Made by a program: the position numbers and the translations under genes. From positions 1 to 64,000 of the forward strand of contig JBKEBQ010000058.1 of NCBI GenBank assembly GCA_047973225.1: a DNA stretch of 64,000 bases. Reading direction: 5' to 3'. This stretch comes from JBKEBQ01 sp047973225 (GTDB lineage Bacteria > Bacillota_I > Bacilli_A > Erysipelotrichales > Erysipelotrichaceae). The stretch's first letter is position 1, and the number at the start of each line of letters is the position of its first letter. A model generated the notes under the pieces. The model did not search any database and was not told where the DNA came from. It saw only the letters and a list, made by a program, of their open reading frames with translations. Below are positions 8,312-15,695 of the stretch, piece after piece.

Positions 8312-9862
8312 CTACATTAAAGGCGCAAAAATATTTAAAATGGAACGTAAAATCCGTACCGGTATTTTCACCCTCATACAATCTTCATAGGTTACTTCAC
8401 ACGATTGCTTTAACGTGTCTAAGTAATCTTTCTTAATATCTTTAATTAACTTACTTTTATAAAACCAAACACCACATTCATAATGTAGATAATACGAGCG
8501 AAAGTCCATATTTGTCGTTCCCACAATTGCATATTTATCATCTGCAATAAAATTTTTTGCATGTACAAATCCTGGGGTGTATTCATAAATGCGAACACCA
8601 CTTTTCGTGAGTTCTTGATAATTATGTCTGGTTAATTGAAATACATACCATTTATCTGGGATATGTGGCACTAAAATTCGTACATCGACCCCGTTTTTAG
8701 CTGCCAATTTCAAACTCATTTTCATTTCCGAATCGATGACTAAATACGGGGTTGTAATATAGACGTAGCGACTCGCACTGTTTACAAGATTAACATGAGC
8801 ACATTTCCCAACATTCTCGTCATCCGTCGGTGAATCAGAATAAGGCTGCACAATACCATCATTTTCAATGTGTTGAAACGCTTCCTTTGGTAACTGATAG
8901 GTATGATAAACATCCTTCTTTTTTTCATCAAAATTCCAAAATTGTAAAAACATCAAAGTGAAACTCCATACTGCTTCCCCTTCAATCATACAACCTCCAT
9001 CTTTCCAATGACCAAAGCGTTCAATACGATTGATATACTCATCAGCAATATTCACCCCACCCGTCATCGCTATGCGACCATCAACAACCAGTATCTTTCG
9101 ATGATCTCGATTGTTCATTTGAACAGCAAGTCGGGCTCGCAGTGGATTAAAAACTTTGCACTTAATTCCTTGCGCATTTAAATATTCATTATATTTCGGT
9201 GGAAGTTTTGATAATGCGCCAAAATCATCATATAAAAATCGAACATCTACACCTTGCTTAACTTTTCTCTTTAAACAATCGACCAGTGTATCCAACATGT
9301 ATCCCTGTGCTAAAATAAAGTATTCCAAAAAAATAAAATGTTCGGCTTTTTCCAACTGCACCATCATTTCTTCAAATTTTTCCTCACCTGTCTTAAAAAA
9401 TACCGTTTCTGTTTTCGCATAGGGTGGAAAGTTACTCGCATTCCAAATATAGTTTGATTGCTTATAAGCATTACGATCAAAATTTTGCAAATCAATTTCT
9501 TCATTATTACTGAAAACACTATTGTTATGTTCAATATAAAGCGCCATTTCTTCTTCTAAATCATGATCTCTTTGTCGCAAAGATTTGGGGACTTGTTTCG
9601 CTCCAAACATCAAATACAAAAGCCAACCAATCATGGGAAAACCAATAATCATAACCGCCCACGATATTTTATAAGAAGGATTATCACTACGATTAATTAC
9701 ATAAATCGCTATTAAAATCGAGAAAACCCCAAATAATAAATTCGCATTGATCCAGACTGTACTAATCATATATACCCCGGATATAACAATCAATAATTGT
9801 AATAAAATCAAAAAACTGACAATCACAATACGATTGCTAAATAATTTTAATACTTGTTTCAT
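8312..9862 (-). CDS. cls: Cardiolipin synthase
   Basis: The 516-residue length is typical. Two N-terminal membrane helices (about residues 10-30 and 35-55, then a third hydrophobic stretch ending in GWLLYLMFG) form the PLDc_N region. Two phospholipase-D catalytic motifs follow: a variant HxK (NNRDHRKILVVDGRIAMTGG) and HAKNFIADDKYAIVGTTN. It condenses two phosphatidylglycerols into cardiolipin plus glycerol at the membrane. The start is supported by GGAGGAGAGGA directly upstream. It is probably co-transcribed with the upstream M28-like gene and the downstream patatin. Confidence 0.95.
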   Translation of the reverse strand: MKQVLKLFSNRIVIVSFLILLQLLIVISGVYMISTVWINANLLFGVFSILIAIYVINRSDNPSYKISWAVMIIGFPMIGWLLYLMFGAKQVPKSLRQRDHDLEEEMALYIEHNNSVFSNNEEIDLQNFDRNAYKQSNYIWNASNFPPYAKTETVFFKTGEEKFEEMMVQLEKAEHFIFLEYFILAQGYMLDTLVDCLKRKVKQGVDVRFLYDDFGALSKLPPKYNEYLNAQGIKCKVFNPLRARLAVQMNNRDHRKILVVDGRIAMTGGVNIADEYINRIERFGHWKDGGCMIEGEAVWSFTLMFLQFWNFDEKKKDVYHTYQLPKEAFQHIENDGIVQPYSDSPTDDENVGKCAHVNLVNSASRYVYITTPYLVIDSEMKMSLKLAAKNGVDVRILVPHIPDKWYVFQLTRHNYQELTKSGVRIYEYTPGFVHAKNFIADDKYAIVGTTNMDFRSYYLHYECGVWFYKSKLIKDIKKDYLDTLKQSCEVTYEDCMRVKIPVRILRSILNIFAPLM

Positions 9863-9872
9863 TCCTCTCCTC

Positions 9873-10829
9873 CTACTTAAGTTTTTGAAGCATCACTAAC
9901 ATCAATGCTTTCACATCATTCAAAATAAACGCATCGATTTCATTATCCTTTGATGTTCCTGTATGTAGTACATACAAACCATCGTTATCCATATAACCAC
10001 TGCTTAATAAGCCAATATTTTTTAAATGTTCTAAACAAGTACCACCTTTATCTATATCTTGTACTGTTTTACTTTGCAATGCTAAACTTCCTTGATATGT
10101 TTTTTTCAGATTTTTTGTGATTGTTTTATGAATATCTTTATCACCTATCATTCGCAAAATGTTTCCCTTTCCAAGGCAAGAAAGAGCGAGCATAGGAATA
10201 CTTATTTTATGTTTTTCTCGATACTTTTTCACTTCTTTATTCCCATAATACTTTGTTTGACGATTCCCATCGGTGAAAATAAACATCACTTGCTTGCGAC
10301 TTTCTTTTGATAATGATGCCGCAAATGCAAGTGCCAAGGCAATGCTAGCACTATTTCTTTGCGCATTTTGCTTATTCGCAAAGCCTCGCGCGACAAAAAG
10401 CAAAAGAAAAACAAAATAGACAAATGATAGTAAATAAATCACAGATTGAACTTGCGGACTATTGGACACATACGGCAATACATAGATCATCAGCATAAAA
10501 AATCCATAGCCAATCAACAATGGTCCATAAATGGGAAAGAATGATTTTTTCATATTCACCAATCCTTCTTGTGGATAAAATTTATTTTTTGGCCATACTA
10601 CTTTTGATGGTGTATCATATGGTACTACAATCGTAAGTTTTGCTTGCTTCCGATTTCCCACGTATATATTTTTGTAGCGAGCAAAGCGACCGTTTGCATC
10701 ATGCAATTCACTCTCATATCCAAGCGCATCGAAATCATTTCTTATTGCCTCACGAAACTTTTCCTTCTGACGTCTTGTATAGCGTTTTCCATACGTGTTC
10801 TTATATTTATTTAGGTATTTTTTTTCCAT
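9873..10829 (-). CDS. Membrane protein with a degenerate M28-peptidase-like domain
   Basis: The protein has 318 residues when started at the ATG at 10827-10829 (AGGAG 8 nt upstream; a TTG further up lies before that site). Segments resemble M28 aminopeptidases in order: AKLTIVVPYDTPS (where the family has a His-x-Asp metal motif), NSASIALALAFAASL (where the family has DNASG) and VMFIFTDGN (the strand before the catalytic Glu). The usual metal ligands are missing. Two or three transmembrane helices are inserted between the first and second motifs, near residues 98-155. A catalytically dead peptidase fold in the membrane is inferred. It lies 10 nt upstream of cls. Confidence 0.55.
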   Translation of the reverse strand: MEKKYLNKYKNTYGKRYTRRQKEKFREAIRNDFDALGYESELHDANGRFARYKNIYVGNRKQAKLTIVVPYDTPSKVVWPKNKFYPQEGLVNMKKSFFPIYGPLLIGYGFFMLMIYVLPYVSNSPQVQSVIYLLSFVYFVFLLLFVARGFANKQNAQRNSASIALALAFAASLSKESRKQVMFIFTDGNRQTKYYGNKEVKKYREKHKISIPMLALSCLGKGNILRMIGDKDIHKTITKNLKKTYQGSLALQSKTVQDIDKGGTCLEHLKNIGLLSSGYMDNDGLYVLHTGTSKDNEIDAFILNDVKALMLVMLQKLK

Positions 10830-11131
10830 TTCATACGCTCCTGTTAACAATTAAATATATTAGCCATTATAACATATCTATTTATGCGTTCCTACCTCTT
10901 GCAAGAGATTAAAATATCCATATATAATGAACCCTACACACATTCCATAAAACATCTTTTTCGTACTACATTCCTATTGCTCTTTTAACACTTTATAAAA
11001 GATGCAATACTTTCTTGTGAAAAATAATCACTTCGATAATACTATTTTATTCTTTTATTAAACAAATATTTTTCGAAAAAACATGCTTCTCACAATAGAC
11101 AGTGAAATCACAAAAAATGGCAAAAAAGTAC
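10830..11131. other. Gene-free stretch
   Basis: This is AT-rich intergenic DNA between the divergent M28-like gene and tRNA-Glu. No open frame with coding character, structured RNA or repeat was recognised. Confidence 0.5.
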
Positions 11132-11160
11132 TTGACTATCAAACTGGTTTTTGTTAACAT
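11132..11160 (+). promoter_or_regulatory. Probable tRNA-Glu promoter
   Basis: TTGACT at 11132-11137 and TAACAT at 11155-11160 have 17-bp spacing and lie 35 bp before the tRNA. Confidence 0.5.
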
Positions 11161-11195
11161 AATCAATGTACCTGTCTTTTCGGTACGTGTTAAAT

Positions 11196-11272
11196 GGCCC
11201 GTTGGTGAAGCGGCTTAACACACCGCCCTTTCACGGCGGCATTCACGGGTTCGAATCCCGTACGGGTCACCA
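11196..11272 (+). tRNA. tRNA-Glu (UUC)
   Basis: This is a 77-nt cloverleaf. The acceptor GGCCCGT pairs with ACGGGTC, the anticodon stem CCGCC/GGCGG encloses loop CTTTCAC with anticodon TTC, the T-arm contains GTTCGAATC, and CCA is encoded. Confidence 0.97.
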
Positions 11273-11282
11273 ATAAATACAG

Positions 11283-11316
11283 AAAAGAGTTCCTGAATAT
11301 CAGCAACTCTTTTTTT
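11283..11316. terminator. Terminator between tRNA-Glu and pepA
   Basis: AAAGAGTT and AACTCTTT arms enclose a 13-nt loop and are followed by a T-run. The hairpin ends the tRNA-Glu transcript and sits just past the end of the convergent pepA gene. Confidence 0.75.
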
Positions 11317-11318
11317 CT

Positions 11319-12746
11319 TTATTCAAATAATGCTGCCATTGTTTTCACCATGGAAGCGCTCGCGCCTTCATCAATAATCGGATTGTATTTTGCGTTAAAA
11401 CTAGTCCCCGCAATATCCAAATGAATCCATTCTGTTCCTTTATCAACAAATTCTTCCAAGAAACATGCGGCTACACTAGAACCTGCCCCTCCTCCTATGG
11501 AATTCACAATGTCCGCTACTTTCGTACTTTTCAACATATCATGATAATCTTCATCTAAAGGCAAACGCCAAATACGCTCATTTGCGATTTGTGAAGCCGT
11601 TTTTAATTGGTTATAAAATGTTTCACTATTCGAGAATGCCCCTGTATAAGACTTACCAAGCGCTACAATAACAGCCCCTGTTAAGGTCGCAACATCGACA
11701 ATCCGCTTTGCTCCTAATTGTTGTGCATAGCTAATCGCATCCATTAAAATTAAACGACCTTCTGCATCCGTATTGGTAATTTCTACGGTTTTTTTTGATA
11801 ACGATGTAAGCACATCATCACAATTATACGCTTCTGCTGAAATCATATTTTCTGTAGCCGGAACAATCGCATATACATTTGCCTTTAATTTTCGCTTAGC
11901 AATGATTTCCATCGCACCTAAAACATTGGCACCTCCACACATATCACTCTTCATTCCTAGCATTCCTGTTGAAGATTTTAAATTATACCCTCCAGCATCG
12001 AAAGTTAGCCCTTTCCCCACTAAGGCACTATAAGGCGCATCCCCATCGCCATTATACGTTAAAACGATTAAACGGGCTTCTAAGGCACTTCCTTGGTTCA
12101 CACCAAGAATTCCTCCAGCACCGATTTTTTTTAATTCTTTGTTGGTCAAAATTTCTGCTTTTATATGACAATCTAACGCTAGTTTTTTTGCATATTCTGC
12201 TAAATCGATTGGTGTCATATAATTGCTCGGCGTATTTCCCAATGTCCGAGCATGATTCATTGCTTCGCCAATAATTACTCCTTTTTGAATATCCTTCTCG
12301 ATATCTTCTTCACTGATAAGCTCAAACAAACGTTCCGCTTTTTTTTCTTCGTTGATTTTTGTAAATGCATAGTCACTAAGTATTGCCACTTCACTAAAAA
12401 TAGAAGCTAAGCGGGGAATATCGAAGGTTGGCGTTTGTCCACGACGAATATCGACCACAAATGTTTCTCCTTGTGCCGCTTTAACAAGTGCAGAAAAAGC
12501 TTTTTCTAATTTTGTGTGCGTTATATCTTCTTTATTTCCTAAGCCAACAAACACAATGTTCGAAAAGGGAAATTTCCCTAATGTATAAATTGTTGTGATT
12601 TTTCCAAGTTCACGATTGACTTCATCATTTAATTCGTAAGCCAAACCTTTGCAAATTTTACTACATACTTCATTATTCTCATAAATTGGATATAACACAG
12701 TTGTTTTTGCATCTTTAATATGTTCTAATTTTGATTGTTTAATCAT
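11319..12746 (-). CDS. pepA: Leucyl aminopeptidase (M17)
   Basis: The 475-residue protein has the hallmark M17 signature NTDAEGRL together with GKGLTFDAGGYNLKSS and MKSDMCGGA, which carry the two-zinc ligands and catalytic Lys/Arg. The N-terminal macro-like domain is shorter and more divergent than in E. coli PepA. The protein removes N-terminal residues from peptides, acting as a cytoplasmic hexamer in known members. GGAGG lies 7 nt before the ATG. It is a single-gene unit ending at the shared terminator. Confidence 0.93.
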   Translation of the reverse strand: MIKQSKLEHIKDAKTTVLYPIYENNEVCSKICKGLAYELNDEVNRELGKITTIYTLGKFPFSNIVFVGLGNKEDITHTKLEKAFSALVKAAQGETFVVDIRRGQTPTFDIPRLASIFSEVAILSDYAFTKINEEKKAERLFELISEEDIEKDIQKGVIIGEAMNHARTLGNTPSNYMTPIDLAEYAKKLALDCHIKAEILTNKELKKIGAGGILGVNQGSALEARLIVLTYNGDGDAPYSALVGKGLTFDAGGYNLKSSTGMLGMKSDMCGGANVLGAMEIIAKRKLKANVYAIVPATENMISAEAYNCDDVLTSLSKKTVEITNTDAEGRLILMDAISYAQQLGAKRIVDVATLTGAVIVALGKSYTGAFSNSETFYNQLKTASQIANERIWRLPLDEDYHDMLKSTKVADIVNSIGGGAGSSVAACFLEEFVDKGTEWIHLDIAGTSFNAKYNPIIDEGASASMVKTMAALFE

Positions 12747-12926
12747 ATATATACCTCCACTATTTTTAAATTATACCGTAGGCCAAACAAAAAGTATACT
12801 ATGACACAAGTCAACTTTGTCAGCATTTTTTCGATTCATATTTTCTGTAAACTGCCCTTTTCGTGCGAACCCGCTTTTACGATTTATTTTTATATTTGTA
12901 AATTTTAAAACTCTAAAATTTTCTTA

Positions 12927-12955
12927 TTGACATGCGTATTGGTACATGATATTAT
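12927..12955 (+). promoter_or_regulatory. Promoter of the tRNA-Ile/tRNA-Ala operon
   Basis: A perfect TTGACA at 12927-12932 is followed after 17 bp by TATTAT at 12950-12955, 24 bp before tRNA-Ile. Confidence 0.8.
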
Positions 12956-12979
12956 GGTTAGGCATTCGATTATATAGTT

Positions 12980-13056
<77 letters not shown>

Positions 13057-13081
13057 TTAATTAATCGAATTATATATACGT

Positions 13082-13157
13082 GGGGTTTTAGCTCAGCTGG
13101 GAGAGCGCCTGCCTTGCACGCAGGAGGTCAACGGTTCGATCCCGTTAAGCTCCACCA
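13082..13157 (+). tRNA. tRNA-Ala (UGC), prophage integration target
   Basis: This is a 76-nt cloverleaf. The acceptor GGGGTTT pairs with AAGCTCC, including the G3-U70 pair that identifies alanine tRNAs. The anticodon loop CTTGCAC (TGC) is in stem CCTGC/GCAGG, and CCA is encoded. From 13111 onward (3' side of the anticodon stem start to beyond CCA) the sequence is duplicated at 47502, so this gene is the attachment site and remains intact after integration. Confidence 0.97.
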
Positions 13158-13165
13158 TATAGAAA
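13111..13165 (+). repeat. attL core, 55-bp direct repeat
   Basis: It is identical over 55 bp to 47502-47556. It starts inside the tRNA-Ala anticodon stem and ends 8 nt past CCA. The flanking bases differ on both sides (T against A before, C against A after). Confidence 0.95.
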
Positions 13166-13168
13166 CCT

Positions 13169-13208
13169 AGTGTTTAAGCCTTATTATAAAGGTTTAAACA
13201 CTTTTTTC
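13169..13208 (+). terminator. Terminator just after tRNA-Ala, on the phage side of attL
   Basis: A 14-bp stem (AGTGTTTAAGCCTT with AAGGTTTAAACACT, one G-T pair) is followed by six T. It ends the tRNA operon. A clearly related hairpin lies just beyond attR at 47558. Confidence 0.8.
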
Positions 13209-13240
13209 TTTTGTTATATTTGTGCTTTAATATCTTAAAG

Positions 13241-13307
13241 TTTTATCACGTTTTATCATGTTTTATCACGTAAATGTAGTCAAAGTGTAGTCAAAATTGT
13301 TGTCAAA
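13241..13307. repeat. Left arm-type repeats of the attachment site
   Basis: Three tandem 10-mers TTTTATCACG/TTTTATCATG/TTTTATCACG occupy 13241-13270. Copies of TGTAGTCAAA follow at 13275-13284 and 13286-13295, with a variant TGTTGTCAAA at 13298-13307. The same decamer pair, at the same 11-bp spacing, occurs at the right end (47423-47443). Integrase arm-binding sites are inferred. Confidence 0.6.
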
Positions 13308-13435
13308 TATAAACCGTCACTAAAAATATTCCTCATATAATAATAAACTTTCGCATTTAAACTTTCGATATAGTGATTTACCTATGATATTATATATGTA
13401 GGAAGAAGGAAAGTGAAACGGAGGAGGCACACGCC

Positions 13436-13633
13436 ATGAGTAAAAAGGAAACACCACAATCAAGATATCAAAAAGCTAAAATGACAATCATAAATGCGAA
13501 ATATAAAACTGAATTTGTACTAGAATTTAAAGAAGCATGTGCTAAATTAGAGATACCCCAATCGCACGTGATTAGAAAAGCAATGGAAGAAACAATAGAA
13601 AAAGCAAAAAACTACCCACGATTAAGTGAGTAG
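13436..13633 (+). CDS. Small phage protein, ribbon-helix-helix-like
   Basis: The 65-residue basic protein is encoded at the left end of the prophage on the strand opposite to the lytic genes. The middle reads as a short strand then two helices (VLEFKEACAKLEIPQSHVIR), resembling Arc/CopG-type ribbon-helix-helix DNA-binding proteins; this is a weak match made by eye. GGAGGAGG lies 8 nt before the ATG. Its last codons form half of a terminator shared with the endolysin gene. A role in transcription control or excision near attL would fit the position, but it is not shown. Confidence 0.55.
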   Translation: MSKKETPQSRYQKAKMTIINAKYKTEFVLEFKEACAKLEIPQSHVIRKAMEETIEKAKNYPRLSE

Positions 13634-13640
13634 TTTTTGC
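13604..13640. terminator. Bidirectional terminator at the lysis end
   Basis: GCAAAAAACTAC and GTAGTTTTTGC arms (one bulged A) lie between the convergent 65-aa gene and endolysin gene. T-runs are available in both directions. Confidence 0.65.
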
Positions 13641-14524
13641 TATTGTAAAATTTGATTAACTCGCGCCTGAACTTGGTCGGCGATAGAAGCGCCGTAACAT
13701 GCTATCAATGTTTGTCTTCTCGTTTGACCATTTCCAAAATCGCCATTGATTACTTGTCTAGCGACAGCATCAATATTAACACTTGGTTTATGTCCTGTAG
13801 ACCTATCTAGAATAGCGTTTACACGCTCTTGTATTTGTTGAGCGGTAAAGGTATTAGATGGGTACTTACGCTGAATAGACGCTCCACGGTTCGCTACACC
13901 GTTGCCGTGCATACCTTTTATAACCTCTCTTGCCAGTTGGTCAAGTGTAGGTTCATTTACAGGTTTACTTGGTTTTGGCGGTTTCACTGGTGATGGTTTA
14001 TCACCATCTAGACCGAACCCTTTTGCAATAGCATTCGCTATAGCACTTGCAATCTCTTTTTTCTTGCGTTCATAGGCTTGCATATCTTTTAAATTATCGA
14101 TGAAGCACGTTTCCAACAAGGCGCTTGATGCTCCTTGCTTTTTCGAAGTGTAAATAACACTAAAATCTGTCACTTTAACACCACGAACAGGAAAGTACTT
14201 GCCTAAAGCTTCCATCAATCCTTGTTCAACGGTTACTGCTTTTTCCATAGTTGTAACAAATATCTCTGTTCCACGCGCTTGGCCATTAAACGCATTAAAG
14301 TGTAATTCCAATACGTAGTCATAGCCTTTGGCACTGAACGTTCCATTTTTGTAATCAGAAAAAGCATTGTGGTTAATATCACGCACATCTACACTTGTGT
14401 ACGTTCGTAGTTTATCCGCTACTAATTTAACTAACTCACGTGTTTTGTCCGCCTCCTTAACCCCGCTAATTCCAACAGCTCCACTATCGCCGGCACCGTG
14501 TCCGGCAATTAATAATATTTTCAT
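13640..14524 (-). CDS. Endolysin: N-acetylmuramoyl-L-alanine amidase with two CW_7 repeats
   Basis: The 294-residue protein has an amidase-3 domain at residues 1-170, with zinc ligands expected in AGHGAGDSGAVG (His), the later ELHFNA (His) and a Glu in LLETCFID. A Pro-Lys linker near 175-190 leads to two CW_7 (Cpl-7-type) wall-binding repeats, about 195-240 (REVIKGMHGNG) and 250-294 (ARQVINGDFGNGQ). It cleaves the amide bond between muramic acid and the stem peptide during lysis. There is no signal peptide, so it relies on the holin encoded just upstream. It overlaps the preceding gene by 4 nt and is the last gene of the late transcript. Confidence 0.92.
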   Translation of the reverse strand: MKILLIAGHGAGDSGAVGISGVKEADKTRELVKLVADKLRTYTSVDVRDINHNAFSDYKNGTFSAKGYDYVLELHFNAFNGQARGTEIFVTTMEKAVTVEQGLMEALGKYFPVRGVKVTDFSVIYTSKKQGASSALLETCFIDNLKDMQAYERKKKEIASAIANAIAKGFGLDGDKPSPVKPPKPSKPVNEPTLDQLAREVIKGMHGNGVANRGASIQRKYPSNTFTAQQIQERVNAILDRSTGHKPSVNIDAVARQVINGDFGNGQTRRQTLIACYGASIADQVQARVNQILQ

Positions 14525-14847
14525 TTGTTGTCCTCCAATTTCGATATTCTGTGCTCATGATTTTCAATGCGCTCTTCGTGCGCAATCGAACTTTCGCGAA
14601 TGGTATCGATTTCTTTTCCATGTTTTGAGACACGGTTATCTTGTCTTCCCAACTCTAAATTTACATGCGCCAAAGTAGTGCTAAGTTTAACCACTTCTTT
14701 TGTTAGATCACTAAGCGCTTGAATTGATTTTTGGCGCTGCTCAGCCGTTCGAACCCACTCTTGCTTTTGACCGCGATAAATTGTCAAATAAAAACTTACA
14801 ATTACCACACCTGCACTCGTTAGCATTCCTAATATTTCGTAATTCAC
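14521..14847 (-). CDS. Membrane-anchored coiled-coil protein of the lysis cassette
   Basis: The 108-residue protein has one transmembrane helix (about residues 6-25) followed by a long charged coiled coil. The layout recalls XhlA-type holin partners, although there the helix is C-terminal. It begins with GTG after AGAAGGAGAG. It is placed between holin and endolysin genes and overlaps the endolysin start by 4 nt. It may help or regulate holin assembly; this is inferred from position. Confidence 0.7.
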   Translation of the reverse strand: MNYEILGMLTSAGVVIVSFYLTIYRGQKQEWVRTAEQRQKSIQALSDLTKEVVKLSTTLAHVNLELGRQDNRVSKHGKEIDTIRESSIAHEERIENHEHRISKLEDNK

Positions 14848-14850
14848 AAT

Positions 14851-15057
14851 TTACTCTCCTTCTACTTCTGGCAAGCCAGATAAACTAGTAGCGATCGATA
14901 CGATAGACGCCATAGCGGTTGCTGATACGACATAGAACCAATCGACATCACTTATTACCACTCCTACGGATATAAGCCCTACAAACGCTTGTGCTGCGGT
15001 TCTGATAGCGCGTGTTAACGCGGCTCCCCACCATTTTTTGCTTTTTAAATATTTCAT
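14851..15057 (-). CDS. Holin (r1t-like)
   Basis: The 68-residue protein has a Lys/Trp-rich start (MKYLKSKKWWGAALTRAIRT) followed by two hydrophobic helices separated by a short DVDW turn. This resembles the r1t/phiLC3 holin group. It forms membrane lesions that release the endolysin. The ATG at 15055-15057 has GAGGAGG 8 nt upstream, overlapping the previous stop codon; an ATG 24 nt earlier precedes this site and was rejected. Confidence 0.85.
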   Translation of the reverse strand: MKYLKSKKWWGAALTRAIRTAAQAFVGLISVGVVISDVDWFYVVSATAMASIVSIATSLSGLPEVEGE

Positions 15058-15071
15058 GTTTTTTTCCTCCT

Positions 15072-15683
15072 CTATTTCCATTTACCAACCACTTCAAAGC
15101 ACGCTTTCACTTTCGCTGTATACGAAGTAGCGCGCACATACTCCCAATTGCCTGTATGAGTTAAAAAGTTACCGCTAGTGAATACATTACCATGCATAAA
15201 CCAACCGTTACCTTCTTTGCTTTCAGGATGAACTGAACAGTTGATATGTATCAACTCTGTTAAATTAAATGGGAAAGCCATACAATTGTCAATATTTGCG
15301 CCACTTACATATAAACTGCCCCACGACTGATTACATTTGTAGTCCCGCAAAGTATCTGCACCCCACAGTTTGACCAACCCGCTATTATACTTTTCCCAAG
15401 TCCAAAAATCATCAAATCCTTCGTCAATAATCCTATCTGCTATCTCGGACTTCGCGTAAACATCAGCTGTATTAGCTTTTTTATCGAATTCAACCATTAC
15501 CTCTGATAGGTTAGCTTTTAAGTGCAACTTTTCTTGGACTGCACTTATCTTTTCTTGAGTTTCTTCGACCATTCCAATTGACTCTTCTACTCCGGACTCT
15601 ATTCTATTCAGCTCTTTCGCTTCTAATCGTGGTGAGTCCTCGGATACCTTCTCTTTATCTACCCATGTCTTTTTTTCAAACAC
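15072..15683 (-). CDS. Tail fibre / receptor-binding-like protein
   Basis: The 203-residue protein starts with GTG behind GGAGGAG. The N-terminal part (1-85) is a charged coiled coil (ELNRIESGVEESIGMVEET), typical of trimeric fibre stalks. The C-terminal part (about 100-203) is Gly/Trp/Asn-rich and beta-like, as in fibre heads. It follows the tail-tip gene and precedes the lysis cassette, where host-recognition proteins usually lie. No specific family was recognised. Confidence 0.6.
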   Translation of the reverse strand: MFEKKTWVDKEKVSEDSPRLEAKELNRIESGVEESIGMVEETQEKISAVQEKLHLKANLSEVMVEFDKKANTADVYAKSEIADRIIDEGFDDFWTWEKYNSGLVKLWGADTLRDYKCNQSWGSLYVSGANIDNCMAFPFNLTELIHINCSVHPESKEGNGWFMHGNVFTSGNFLTHTGNWEYVRATSYTAKVKACFEVVGKWK

Positions 15684-15695
15684 TTTTATCTCCTC

